Of a stretch of DNA of 64,000 nucleotides, positions 12,122 through 23,821 are shown in pieces. The translations under genes and the position numbers were made by a program. Each line of letters starts with the position of its first letter. Position 1 is the first letter of the stretch. The notes under the pieces were generated by a model that saw nothing but the letters and a program-made list of their open reading frames with translations, made no database searches and was not told where the DNA came from. This DNA is from Schizophyllum amplum (lineage: Eukaryota; Basidiomycota; Agaricomycetes; Agaricales; Schizophyllaceae): the NCBI GenBank assembly GCA_007026445.1, contig VDMD01000002.1, positions 1,798,001 through 1,862,000 of the forward strand, given 5' to 3'.

Positions 12122-12886
12122 CTACTCCTTGGGCTCTTTGCCCTGCTCCTCCGGCATGAGGGGCATGTTGAGGCCCACCCGTCTTGCGGTGGCCTCGATG
12201 CGCTCTTCGGCAGTCAAGTCGAATAGAGGGTTATACCGGTCGAGGAGGATCTGGGCGGGAGCAAGTAAGCAAGCCAGACAAATTAGAAGGCAGGAGTTAT
12301 GAGATGCATTGTTGGGGAAGCTGGAATTGGCGTTTGTGGTAGCAGACTTCGAGGAAGAGCGGGAGATATGTCTAGGAAGCGAAGGAATGAGGGAAGGACG
12401 TGAAATGGGCACAGGACGAACCTTGTGCTCGCGCTGAGACTTCACGAAAAGAACAGTGTTTTCCATATCGTATCGAAAGTCTGAGCCTGTAGTATGATGG
12501 GATTCCGGAGCGTCACAAGTGGTGATAGAAGGCGACGGGGCGCAGGACAGAGAAGAAGTATTGGTGATCGAGTAGCGGTATGAAGACAGTGGACGAATAG
12601 AACGCGGGTTGCACAATAGCAATGGATATAGGCAGATAAATTCATTCAGGTCAGTACCACTTCCATCAAGAGTAACCAGCGACGTACGTGCTTGCTCGTC
12701 GGTGCCGTACCGCGTTACCAACGTACGAAAGTGTGTGCGCAAGGTTGGAGGCACCTTACCCTTGTTCACCGCCTTCAACATCATGTCAGCAGCCATTTAC
12801 TTGAGTCCAGCCACCGAGCTACTCACGGACTTCCTGAGCTCGCGTAGCAGCGCGCGGTACGCGCTCGTGGAGGTGGTCATGGACAT
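12122..12886 (-). CDS. FMC1: FMC1-type mitochondrial ATP synthase assembly factor (LYR-like)
   Basis: Exon 1 (12886-12827) encodes MSMTTSTSAYRALLRELRKS, matching the FRGLLRELR start of the FMC1 family. Later exons give VNKGKVPPTLRTHFRTLV, then MENTVLFVKSQREHK, then ILLDRYNPLFDLTAEERIEA and RRVGLNMPLMPEEQ at the C-terminus, the family's conserved ending. Three introns are inferred, two of them unusually long (about 190 and 130 nt). The product is about 115 aa. FMC1 supports folding of Atp12 and so assembly of the F1 part of ATP synthase in the mitochondrial matrix. The start could also be the ATG at 12880. Confidence 0.8.
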
Positions 12887-13070
12887 GGTGGATGCAGCAA
12901 GCGCCGAAATCGGAGGAGCGGACCGGCTCCAAGCACGCGGCCACGTGGAAGCCAAACGATCACACGCCCACGCGTGCCGCGTGACTGACAATGGCCTTCG
13001 GTCACATTACAAACGCTGTGACATTGGCGTTTGACCGACGCCACCATTCCTGGGCCAGTCCCAACGGGAC

Positions 13071-13171
13071 GACAATGGGCGGGTAGACAATGGGTACTGG
13101 TCACGCCTGGTCCACAAGGTCATACCTGCCGGCAAGGTCATACTGGGGCCCGTGCTAGGCTGATATAAATA
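13071..13171 (+). promoter_or_regulatory. Promoter with paired direct repeats and TATA box
   Basis: GACAATGGG occurs at 13071-13079 and 13086-13094, and CAAGGTCATAC at 13115-13125 and 13133-13143. A TATAAATA box follows at 13164-13171, about 130 bp before the ATG of the RRM gene at 13303. The paired motifs look like binding sites, but the factor is unknown. The remaining intergenic DNA (12887-13070) shows no gene. Confidence 0.45.
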
Positions 13172-13302
13172 CGGGTGGTCCTCAGCGTTGAAGATCGTCG
13201 CGTTCTTTTGCTCTTCTCCTCGTCGCGTTCTGTAGCAGTCATCAAGCCGTCATCAAGTCAGATTCAGCTGTGTTCTTCCACTGAACTCTACTCTGCCACG
13301 AA

Positions 13303-14424
13303 ATGTCTTCTTCATCCGCCCTATCCTCTGTCTCCGAGTCCGTTGCCACACCTGGACCGGTCGACTTGCCCGCGGGCGACGCTACCATGAGCAACACCAA
13401 GCCAGAGGCGTCGGCTCCTATGGATGTGGCTGCGACCGCGAACCACGCTTCGATGCTCCCTCCGGCACCGCCCAACGTGGCAGACCACGCGTCCGCGGCA
13501 CCCATCGCTCGCAAGTCTCGCCCCCTCGCCCGCGCCCAGTCTATGTTCGACTGTGGCCTCTTCGTCAACCAGAAGGGCCTTGACAATGGCAACCCGGGCC
13601 TCATTCACGTCCCGTTGGAGAAGCGCGACATGCAACGTGTAGCAAAGACGAACCAGGCCCGCGACGCCTTCGTGCAGAGCGTCGTCCACAAGTATCGCGA
13701 GAAGGAGAGCGAACGCTGGGAGGAGCTCGCAAAGGCGGGGCTCTTGCCGGAGTCCCCGGCTCCGTATGTGTATGTGGGTTGTGTGAGTGATATTGCTCTT
13801 CCTTAATTGTTCTATGGCTAATGAGGATTCCTTACCTGTCAGCTCGACCACCGTGTCACGAAAAAGGCTTTGTCGCTGCACTTCGAGCGCGCGCTGCGCG
13901 TAGCGGAATCGAAGGCGCGGGTTCGGGATGTCCAGATACGGTTCGCCCATGGACATCTATGCTACACGGACGTCATGTTCCCCAACGGCCACCTCGACTC
14001 GCAGGACACGCAGTACGCGCTTGTGCAGTTTACGGAAAAGTCGGCGCTGCCGATTGCTCTTCGGCTGAACGGAAGCGTGGTGAACGATGTCAAGATCGGG
14101 GTGACCCTCTCCGCGTATGCGCTGCCGGAGATGCATCGTATGACCCGCAGTGAGCAGTCACGCTGTCGTATATGTTTTGAACATTACTGACGGACGCTGC
14201 AGTCCAGCTCCTAGAGATGCAGGAACTCCAGGGTGGGCAGCCGTCAAGACCTAACACGCGCTCAACCAGCAAGAATCAAAGGTATGTCTCAAATTTACTT
14301 GATTGTACCGGACAGTTCTCACTCGTGCTGCAGAGAACTAGTAGAATTGACCTCTGCGCATACTCTGCAGAAGGCCGCGAAGGTTCTAAGCAAAAGCAAG
14401 AAGGGTAAGAAAGCTGCGAAGTAA
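13303..14424 (+). CDS. RRM-domain RNA-binding protein, unnamed
   Basis: The Pro/Ala/Ser-rich N-terminus of about 150 residues is probably disordered. One RRM follows: YVYVGCLDHRVTKKALSLHF (RNP2 position) spans an intron at about 13780-13842, and YALVQFTEKSALPIALRLNG supplies the RNP1-like strand and helix 2. The canonical aromatic RNP1 residues are only partly kept. The C-terminus is basic (KVLSKSKKGKKAAK). Retaining YVGC before the GTGAGT donor is what makes the RRM recognisable. A TATA box lies at 13164. Two further short introns fall near 14150-14202 and 14282-14333. The target RNA is unknown. Confidence 0.72.
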
Positions 14425-14862
14425 GAGCTTGAGAGACGTAGATCTACCATACCCTCATCTCTAATTGTGACTTCCTGGCCATCGTACTTTATGTAGAATT
14501 GCGAGCGGTATGCGGCGTAGTATCTATGGATTGCATGTGTTGGTCGTTGTTGATAGTCTGTTGAAGTCGAACAATAAGCATGAGCGCGAGAGATGATTGC
14601 CGCATTCGGTACGGCGCGGGCGTGCGGAACTAAATTCATCTCTTGATCCTCGAGCGTCCACCTCAAAGGCGCTTTCCAGGCTTCTACATTGCGAGCAGAG
14701 GTTGAAGACGACGACAGCGCATGGGAGTGGCACTGTGAACGTTCTGCTCGAGACAGGTGCGCCGGGATCAGGCAGTGCAGGCCGCAGACCGGCTGACAAC
14801 GATTGCCAGCAAGCTCTGATTGTCGCGGCGACCATCGGACTTTTCCCTTGTCTTGAACCACC
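14425..14862. other. Intergenic, 3' flank and promoter
   Basis: 438 bp between two co-directional genes. I see no coding exon or repeat. Confidence 0.5.
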
Positions 14863-17800
14863 ATGGCGAGGACGCTGAATCCGTCCTCGATGCCCTTCTT
14901 CCCCGGAGCTGCGCGCCCGCCAGACGATGCAGGCCCCACGTTCGCCGCCCGTCCGCAGCGGCAGGAGCGCTCCTCCTCGACCATCTCGCTCTCGACCTCC
15001 GAGTACCGTTCCGTGCGCTCGTCCCCAAGCCCGCCATCGGAACACGATGATAACCAGCGGCGTCTCTCTACGCGCGGCAGCCCCGCAGCCCGCTCATTTG
15101 GCGACGAATTCCAACGCCGACCGAGCCCGACCGTGCGTCAGGTCGAGGCGAGCCGCTCGTTCCCCGGCCTCGAGGGCCGCGTTGCGCGGGAGGTCAGCCA
15201 ACTAGGCACGTTGGACGGCTTCCCGGAGGGTGTGGATATCCTCCATAGTACACCCGCACCGGACGAGATGCGCACGCCGGGAGCGGCCGCGTTCTTCCTG
15301 CAACATCAGAAGAGCCGCGAACCCATTGGCACCCCACCACTCCCCGTTTCTGGCGGAGGCCCTGGAGCAAGCTCAAACCACATCTCCTCGTCTTTCCCCT
15401 TCTCCTCGTCGTCACCGGTGTCCTCGCTCGACTCGGGGAGCGTGTTCACCGGGAGCGAGCCGAGCTTCGAGGCGCAGCTTAAAGCGTCCCCGATGATTCG
15501 CGACATCCTGGACCGTCTTGTTCGCTGTGAATTCACGACGCGCGAGATCCAGCGCGATATCGGCGAAATGCATCGCAAGGTCAACCTCCTGGTTGATCGA
15601 TCGCTCCATACGCCGCAGCCTTCGATGTCGGGGCCATCTATGTCGGGCCAGAATGGCATGCCAGAGTTCAAGGACCCATTTGCGCCCAACAACCCGTCTG
15701 TGCTATCCCCTCCGCTGGCCGGACCCCGCCCGTCTTATGGCAACATCGCGCCGAACCAACCTGCGCCCAACGATGATATTTCATCCATCTCCCAGCGGCT
15801 GCACACGCTCACGTCCTCTGTGGGCCAGCTGCTTGCGATTCAGACGCAGCAGATCCAGTCGAATTCACCCGCTCTACCCAATCAGCCCCACAATCAGGGT
15901 ATGCTGGGAAATTCGGCTTCGGGCGACATAGCACCCAACCAAGTTATGTCCCCGGGGTCGATGATGCAGAACAATAACCCGATGATGAATGCTGGCTTGC
16001 CGAGTCGACCCTCCCTGGCGCAAAATCGGCTCGCGAATCTACCGAATCCGCCCATGAGGACTTGGTCAACGGGCAATTTGGACCTCCCAGCCCGACCAGC
16101 GGATAACGTTATCAGTCGACAAGGAAGTGTCAGCGTCAACGTCAATGAAAGTCTGCTGGGCCCGAAAAGACGCTCAGTGTCCGGCTTGCAGCGTCGGGAC
16201 TCCTCTGGCGTAAGCCTCCACCTCTTAGTGGTTTACTATTCACTTACAGTCTCCCAGGTCATAGATCCAAACGGGGATTGGACTCAAGGAGGAGGCGCCC
16301 GGGGAGAAGGCCCTTTGCTGTCAAAATGGGAGCAGTTGCCTCTCTCACCGGAATTGCTGCGATCGCTCACCAAATTCGGGTGAGTGCACTAAAGAGTCCG
16401 CACTTCGATCTCTTACTCATTTGCGCATCAGCCTCGGACCGCCGAACAAGATCCAGCAGAGAGCCCTGCCATTCCTTCTTCGCGGATCGGACATCATAGC
16501 ACAGGCGCCGCCCACCCAGGAGCGTATCGCGGCCTACGTGATTCCAGCCATTCAGATTGCGGTCACTCACATGTCCCCGCGCAACACGAATCGAGGACCT
16601 CTGGCCATCATGGTCTCCACGACCGTTGACCAGGCCACTCAGGCGCAACGAATGATTCGAGATCTCGGCGGTCCGATCGGCGTCCGTTCTGCACTGGGCG
16701 TAGGCGCGGCGTCAGCGTCTAGTGACCTTAGCGCCGAATTGCGCCTGCTGCAGCAGAACATGCCACACATCATCTGTGGGACACCGCATAAACTTCATGC
16801 ACTCTTCACGAGCCCGGGAGGCCTCAGTGGAGCCGACGTGCGCTTTTTGGTACTGGACGAGGTTGACCAGCTGATTGCGCGCAACCTGCATGAGTTCGTT
16901 TTTCATATCGTCAAGCTGCTGCCGCCTCCGCGCTCGCGTCCATCTGGTGGACCCAGTCTCCCTGCACCTCCGCCAGCCCCCGGCAGCATATTCCCGGACA
17001 CGCCGCCCATTTCTACCGCAAACGGGCCCAATCCGTTCGGCAATGTCGGGGCCAATGGGCAGCCGCCACGCAAGTTCTCCCTTGCGCCATCTCCAAGCAA
17101 TGGCGACACGAATCCGTCCGCCGGCATCGAGCGGCAGACTGCCCTTTTCTCGAATACTGTCCCTCAGGATGTGCTCAACTTGGCGACCGCGATCAACTTG
17201 AAGGAGCCCGTGCGAGTCCTCGTCAGGCGCGACGGAAATGTGGCGCATTCGGACAACCAGGGCTCGCGCAACCTGCGGCAGTTCTACCTATACTTGGCCT
17301 TCACGGCGGGCGGAGGCAGGACGGACGCGCCAGGGGGCACGCCCGGCTCGAATGGACTGGGAATTATCGGCTCAGGTCGTGGGGCGACGAATGCGGAGAG
17401 CACGCAAGCTCGCGAGTGGAAGCTGGATGCGCTGGCGGACCTGTTTGACGACGTGGAGGTGGCGCAAGCGATCGTGCATGTTGGCGGGATGACCTCGCTA
17501 GACGCTGTGGTGTATAAGCTGGCTAGTAGGGGGCTGGAGGCGGTGCCGCTGGTGAGTGTCTGCGAAGCGTGTGAGGCCCATCTTGAGCTAACGGTCATGT
17601 TTGTAGCATGGTGACATGAACGCGGGCACGAAGTTGGCCGCTCTGAACAAGTTCAGAAGCACGACTTCGGTGCTCATGCGGCCCTCAAATGCGAAGATCC
17701 TCGTCGTGTACGACGTGCAGGTGAAAACGAACGAAGTGGCGCATGTGCCGCTGATTGTGAATTACGGTGCGTTAAGTATTGCACGATGCTGCACGTTTGC

Positions 17801-18054
17801 TCAACTTTCGTAGACCTGCCAAAGGCAGTGGAGGAGTACGCTCATCGCGTCGCCCCTGCCGTAGCCCCCAACTATGCTCGTGCTGGTGTCGTCGTCAACT
17901 TCGTGACGGCGACCGGAGGCGACGTCGAGATGCTGCGCTCCATAGAGTGCTTCTACAAGATCAAATGTGTAAGTGTCCCCTTCCAAGTCACCTTGGCCGT
18001 GTACTCATCTTTGAACAGCCTGAAGTTCCTATGAGTCTCCGTGACATTGTCTGA
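14863..18054 (+). CDS. Low-complexity protein with C-terminal inactive eIF4A-like DEAD-box module
   Basis: About 980 aa in six exons. Residues 1-500 are rich in Ser, Pro, Asn and Gln with one helical patch (RDILDRLVRCEFTTREIQRD). The rest aligns in order with an eIF4A-type helicase: a Q-motif region (GPPNKIQQRALPFLLRG), the motif I position (AQAPPTQE, 16499-16522), motif II as DEVD (16856-16867), then LFSNTVPQDVL, HGDMN, VPLIVNYDLPKAVEEYAHR, and the C-terminus FYKIKCPEVPMSLRDIV. The Walker A GKT is absent, TPG-R has become GTPHKL, and motif VI HRxGRxGR has become HRVAPAVAP (17843-17869). ATP hydrolysis is therefore very unlikely. A Gly/Pro/Asn-rich insert separates the domains. A scaffold or regulator role in translation or mRNP is inference. 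Confidence 0.82.
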
Positions 18055-18337
18055 AATCTGAATAACGCCCAATGTCTAAACTCTTGTATCTCTATCGCAC
18101 AGGTTCCCCTGCTCCTCGTTCTATGTCCATTTGCCATGTTCTCATATTCCCGTCCTCGCCCTCGTCTTCTACTCACTCACCTCCCTGCTGCATCCAAAGC
18201 ACTACATCGACGATACCCTATCGCACGCAGCCTACTGTCTCGATACTGAATATTTTCTTCCTTTTACCTCGCTAGCATTGACTGTATACTGTATCCAGAT
18301 TCTCATCTCGTTAACGTAGCCATTAGGATGCCATACT

Positions 18338-21300
18338 TTATCGGTCTCGGACACTCAGTATTCGCAATGTACCATCTTCACTGCAGCTCGCAAGCTGCTG
18401 GCCGGCGCCCGGTGGTGGGGAGGGCCGCCAGCTGAGCTGATGCAGTTGGCCGACGTGCCATTGTGTTCTGGAGGAGTAAGTAGGGGACGATGGCACGGGC
18501 ATGGCTAATCCACCTTGACGTGATGAGTTCCCACTTGGTAGGATCGGTGGTTGGGCTGGCGTAGATGAGAATATCCCCGTTTTCGAGGCCAACACCCAGG
18601 AGGCGGCTGCCAATTCATGAGTTGCTGTGAAGATGAGAATGGCCGACAGCCCTTACCGTCCTCCCTGGTCTCCTGAGGCGAAGTCGACTGCAGTCGCTGC
18701 CTCCTTCGTCTTGATGCTGGCGACAGCAGTCCACTTGTCGCCATTATTTTGCCAAACCCTGACCTTCGAGGCATTAGCTAGCACACACTACGACGTCGCC
18801 GTGCCACTCACGGTTTTATCGCGCGAAGCGGTAGCGAATGCGTCTCCTTCGAGTGCCCACGCACAGTCCCAGATTATACGGCCATGAGACTTGTCGGCAG
18901 CGATAGGGATGTAGTCTGGGCAAATTGTTGAGTATGATCCCCAACACAAGGAACCCCTCTCACTTCCAGCGTCCTGCTTGGAGAATAAGCGCCACGTTCG
19001 GTCGCGCGAGACGGTGAGTATGAGATTATCGTCCGGACTGAATGCAATCCGTGTCACCGTCAACGAGTGTCCTGCGAGCGGTTCGCCGACAGGCTGCCAT
19101 CGCACCGTGTCGTGCAGGCGTACGACAGCGTGTTCGGCCGTCGTGGCCTTGCAGGCAGTGGCTATAAGGTGCTTGGAGTTCGAGGCAGCAAGGGCGATCA
19201 GCTGAAAGATATAGCGTGAGCATGTACATGTGGCCATAAACCGACTCTACCTCGTAGCCGTGCCCGAAGACTTTCTCGGTCTCAGGCCAAAGCGTGATCG
19301 CGGCAAGCTCGCCTTCAAAAGGTAGGTGGTCCTTGAAGTTGCCCGTAGCGGACATGGCCGAAGGGTCTGGAAATATGTCAAAAATGGCACAGGGTGGCAT
19401 CAAAGGTAAGTCTCCGGCAGCACCTTGACTTGTCGCCTTGTTCGATAACTGTAGCGGGGCTAAACTCGCCATGTGCGGTCGAAGGCGCTACCGACGTGGA
19501 AGAACAGCGTTAGTTTGACAGTGTTCGAAGTCAATGTACCATTGATCATGCACCTCGGACGCATCGAACTGTGCAACACCCAGGAATTCCGAGACTTCGA
19601 CGAAGCTGCGTGGCGCATCGAAAACACGGGCGACTTTTTCGTCGGCGATGCTGACGAAGCGTAGCCTCTCAAGAAAGACGCCGCGTATCAAATCGTAGCC
19701 GTGCACTTGCGGACGGGCAATCTCATGCCAAGCACCACCAGCAGCCTCTACTGGACCGTGAATACGTGTTGTCTGATCGCTCCTGCGGTAAGATCAATAT
19801 TAATTATCCGTGAACCTTAAGCAATTAGCACGCACCCAGTTGATAGCAGATATTCTCCCCCGGGGGCCCAAGCAAGGCCTCGCACAGGCCCACTATGACC
19901 ACTGTTTGCGCCTGCCTCTGCCCACTGCTCTCCTGTTGTAGGGGAGAAAGACGAGCATTGCCAGCGCCGGCATCCACCTGCCCAACCCCACGCGAGTGCG
20001 CCTGCTCCGCTTGCAGCCCAAAGTCCGCCGACGAATCCGCCGAGCCGCTGGCCACCAACATCGCCGAAGCGCTGTCGCGTCACCCAAAGCGTTCCTGTGG
20101 GAGCAGGCGACCATAGGATGAGCGACGAATCGGTGGATGTCGACAGAAGAGTCGGGGATGGATCCAAGTTATTGGAGGACGGTAAACGCCAGGAAAGGCC
20201 GGTGATGCCCGCCTCATGGCCCACGAGAAGTGCATCAAAAGTGACAGAGAACTGCTGTGAGCTGCTGATAGTAACATGAAGAATAATGTGTAAAAGAACG
20301 GCCGTTTGACAAAAGATTGAAGACACATACCTATCACTGGCCCTCACCGTGATGAGATGCCGCTTGAGCGTGATCTGCCGACCACCTTCTTCGCCGTCAG
20401 CGACGTCTCCCAAGGCAGCCTCAAAGGCGTCCAACAGGTCATCAGCGCTTTCGGCAGGGCCCTTGCGAAGTGGCTCAATATTCCAAAGCCGGATAGACGC
20501 ATCTTGCGCGCCAGACGCCAAGACGAGTACGGACGGCTCTACGAACGATGCCCCAGAAGATGACGCCGGCTGGTTTGCATCACGGAAGGCGAGCGCTCGT
20601 ACCCAGTCTTCGTGTCCCGCGAGCGTAGCGGCGCGCACAAACTGCGGTATCGCCTCTTGTGAATGGATTGAATTTTGTGGCAAATTTGACGCCCACCTTG
20701 TCGTCTGACCGTGTCCACAGCTGTACATTTCGGTTGGTGTCACCAATGGCAAGGATCAGCGCTGTGAGTAGACGATCTCAGCATTCCAATAGATATTTCC
20801 ATGGTTCACAGACCGCTTACCGGAATAATCTGGCAGGGGCGCTAAAGCGAGCGAGAGCGGGTAGCGTCCACCGAGTGAGATCGTCTGCGCCTCGACAATT
20901 GTACCTGCAAATTTTCCGTCAGCCTTGCGCATGCAATTCCGCCTACACTTACCCTCATCGTTCTTTACAGTCCATACGCGTACAGTCGCATCCGAGGAGC
21001 CTGTCACCAGACAAGTGCCCCGCACGCAAAGCGCGGAGACGCCCTGCGTATGCGCCTCTATGCGCGCTGTTGACGTCCACTACTTCCATGAGTACTACTC
21101 AAGAATGAACGCCATTCATCTGACCTGTTCATCCCGCCTACGCCAGAGACGCAGCAGCCCGCGGTCATCAGCGCTTGCCAGCCGGTCGGCAGCGAGGAAG
21201 CGCACGCAGGTCACGCGTGAGTGGTCGCTAGCGAGAGTCTCTCGTACGCCAGAGTCCACAGAGTCCCCGGCTGGCCAGAGCGCGATCATGTTGCCAGTGC

Positions 21301-21388
21301 CGAACGCGACGAGGTCATCACTTGAGATATCCGCTGCATGCGGATGTCGGTTCGTCGACGCAGCGATGTATACGGTCGATGTGTCCAT
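18338..21388 (-). CDS. ELP2: Elongator complex subunit ELP2 (WD40 protein)
   Basis: Twin WD40 propellers scaffold Elongator, which modifies wobble uridines of tRNAs. The N-terminus MDTSTVYIAASTNRHPHAAD is followed by VAFGTGNMIALWP and TCVRFLAADRLASADDRG. Later exons give LVTGSSDATVRVW, ATLAGHEDWVRALAF, LLVGHEAGITGLSWR, GHSGPVRGLAWAPGG, GHSLTVTRIAFSPDD and IIWDCAWALEGDAFATASRD. The final exon ends LASCSEDGTLRILSVRDR. Roughly ten short introns are needed, giving about 800 aa, normal for the family. Each repeat is intact after splicing, so the gene looks functional. It converges on the eIF4A-like gene, whose stop lies 283 bp away. Confidence 0.9.
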
Positions 21389-21692
21389 ATTTTGTCCAGG
21401 ACTTTAGAGCAAAAGAAAATGCCCTGTTCAGATTGCTAAAATTTGAAGCAGTGCACTCCCGCGAATTGTCAGTGTGGCAAGCAGAGTGACGGTTGAAGTT
21501 CAAAATCTATCCCGCGGATCACCGTGGAGATCGGCTTCAACAAGAAAGTCTCACGGTCAAGTGACTTCGAAGAACAACAATTGCCAAAACGGGACAAACA
21601 AAGGCAACAGATACAAAAGCCCCGAAGCCTGTGAGCAAGGATAGTCACTGATCCTAGTGTACAACTGTAATCATGTTTTGAGCGCGTACCCA
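21389..21692 (-). promoter_or_regulatory. ELP2 promoter / IBA57 3' flank
   Basis: 304 bp upstream of ELP2, which also contains the 3' end of the co-directional IBA57 gene. No clear core promoter motif is seen. Confidence 0.4.
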
Positions 21693-23033
21693 TTAGTCCA
21701 CCTCATTTTCTGCAGCCGCGTCTCCTGCTGCGGCCTCCGGCGCCCGTGGCCACCAATTCGGCCACCAGTGTGACGCCTCGATCTGGGTGACCTCGCTCCC
21801 GTCCACACTGCTCGACACGTCGAGCTCGAAGCGTATGTCTCCTGCTTCTGCGCCGGCGACCTGCTCCAGGCGCAGCAATGCCAGCCCGACGCCTTGTGTG
21901 TTGGATAGCAGCTTGCCCGTGCCGCGCGGTCGGGCGATGCGCTTGCCGGCGTCAGGCGCGACACGAGCGTTGACGGGAAGGCCTTCGTGAAGGTGGGGTG
22001 CTGAAGCAGACGGCTGTACGAGGTTTGGTCTGACATTCAGAGTGAGCATGGCATGTGCAAAAGGGCATAGGGACTGCCTACCTCTCGCCGGGCAAGTGTA
22101 GGGCAACAGGAAGGATGCGCTTGCGGATGACGCCAGTGTGGTATGTGCGCACAGTGAGCTCTTGTCCTACGTAGCAACCCTTACGGAAATTTACTGTGAG
22201 ATGATGAGCAAGAGAAGCTTCGATGTAATGCGCCGCAACGCACACCCGCCCATAACGTCCATGTTCGAGTCCATTGGGAACGCCTGTGAAGGTGTGATAT
22301 CCGAAGTTCCCTCTGGCACTCCATGTAGTATGCGGTGTAGCTTGTAAGCATCCGAGGATGCCATATCATGATCTGTTGCCGCTTCCGCTGCCCGGTTCGT
22401 CAGCACAAGACCAGTCGCACTGTTACAAGGACGTACGCTTGTTCCCCTTCCGTACAAGCAAACGTGTACCCATCCCAGGTGCACGGCGGTCGTGTAGCAG
22501 ATTGTCTGCAGTTCCCCAAGGCCACGCATTGATTATATCCCACGCGGGCTCGACAGCACCGCTCTTGGCGAACGTCCATCGGCGTTCGTGGTCCCAAAAG
22601 CGTTCCGCTTGTGGTGAGCCCCATGCCTGCCAGACGTCGTACTCTTCGGTGACGTCCCGCAGCTTGACCTTGGAGCGAAGGATGTAGCGCCTAAGGATGC
22701 CGGGAAGACTGGTGGTGAGCTCTCCCGGACGCTTGTCGTACTCGACCACAAAGCCTTTAGCGCCAGAGGTCGGGTCGGTAGTGGTGTACACGAAGGCGTC
22801 GTGTAGTACGCGTCCCTGAAGAATGTCAGATTAGATGGGCAGGAGGGAATGCGGCGCACCTGGGGGTGTAGGAAAGCAGTGTAAAACGGCTTATGGCCCG
22901 TCACCTCCGACGCAACGATGCCGTTGAGAAACTCGACGGCCTGCGAGCCCGTTACGGCCAGCAATGCACGGTTTGTAACCGGTGCTACGGTCGGCACATA
23001 GTAAATAAGTGCTCTCAGCGGAGAGAGCGACAT
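21693..23033 (-). CDS. IBA57: Mitochondrial iron-sulfur assembly factor IBA57/CAF17 (GcvT-like)
   Basis: IBA57 acts with ISCA1/ISCA2 in mitochondria to build [4Fe-4S] clusters. The N-terminal exon reads [20 protein letters not shown], then [15 protein letters not shown] and FVVEYDKRP, as in GcvT-fold folate-binding proteins. The signature [20 protein letters not shown] lies at about 22200-22130 and includes the conserved Cys. The last exon carries the Lys/Gly-type C-terminal domain and ends AAENEVD. Three to five introns are inferred, giving about 380 aa. The start at 23033 gives [14 protein letters not shown] as a short, plausible targeting sequence; an unseen upstream exon cannot be excluded. 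It is divergent from PET191. Confidence 0.87.
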
Positions 23034-23463
23034 GGAGGGCGGATGTAGGTTGTCGATGATCGAGAGGGGAGGAGTCAGCGACTAAATGCGCGGGCGGCGT
23101 CGAGGCCGACAATCTAGACTCGGATGCGTCGACTTTGCCGCGCAAGGGGAGGGCAGCAGACACAAGCGCCGTTGCGATAAGGGTGCTAGGCCCGAGCGGT
23201 GCTGTCAGGCAAACAGGAGCCGGATTCAGACAGGAAGACGAGCGTGCAGAACGTCGTGGGGTAAGTAGATCCTTGATGCCGAACCCTCGCTAGAGGTCGA
23301 ACGGTGAATCTGAATAGGGCTGACGCAACCAGTTATTGAGTGAAGCCAGTCTATAGCCCGTCTATGTGAGGGGCGGAAGCAGGGACGGGAGCGCTTTTGC
23401 TTACATCGCGGTGGCGGGCGCGCCTTCTTCGGACACCCGGCCCGCTCCTTGCCTCCGCCCGTC
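23034..23463. promoter_or_regulatory. Divergent promoter region, IBA57 / PET191
   Basis: 430 bp between the divergent starts of two mitochondrial assembly genes. No TATA box is evident. A frame on the minus strand (23163-22894) is open but does not join IBA57 and is treated as chance. Confidence 0.45.
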
Positions 23464-23821
23464 ATGTCCTCCTCCTGCCAAGGGCTCATCGCCGCCCTCA
23501 AGGACTGCCTGATGCACTCCGACTGCGTGATCAAGGATGGGCGTCTCCCCTCAGACTGTCTGAAGAACCACGTCGACGAACTTCCACCTGACTGCCAGAC
23601 CCTCCGTCGCGCGACGTTCGAGTGCAAGCGCGGTATGGTGCGTGTACCCTCTCACCTCATTCGGATACCACTAATCAGCATTCTAGCTGGATATGCGCAA
23701 GCGCTTCCGGGGGAACATCGTGGGGTCGCAATACACGTATCAGGCGGACACGGAGGAGCAGGAGCGCGAGGCGAAGATGATCGCAGACGCTGTAGCACGA
23801 GCCGAGTCGAAGCCGTCATGA
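23464..23821 (+). CDS. PET191: Cytochrome c oxidase assembly factor PET191/COA5
   Basis: A small intermembrane-space protein needed to assemble respiratory complex IV. Two exons join across an intron of about 50 nt (about 23637-23687) to give about 100 aa. The cysteines show the twin CX9C pattern: C5-x9-C15 and C44-x9-C54, with C21 and C32 between them. The start MSSSCQGLIAALKDCL and the exon end RATFECKRGM are typical of the family, followed by LDMRKRFRGN after the intron. The C-terminus is acidic and helical. Such proteins are imported through the Mia40 disulfide relay. No N-terminal presequence is present, as expected. Confidence 0.92.
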
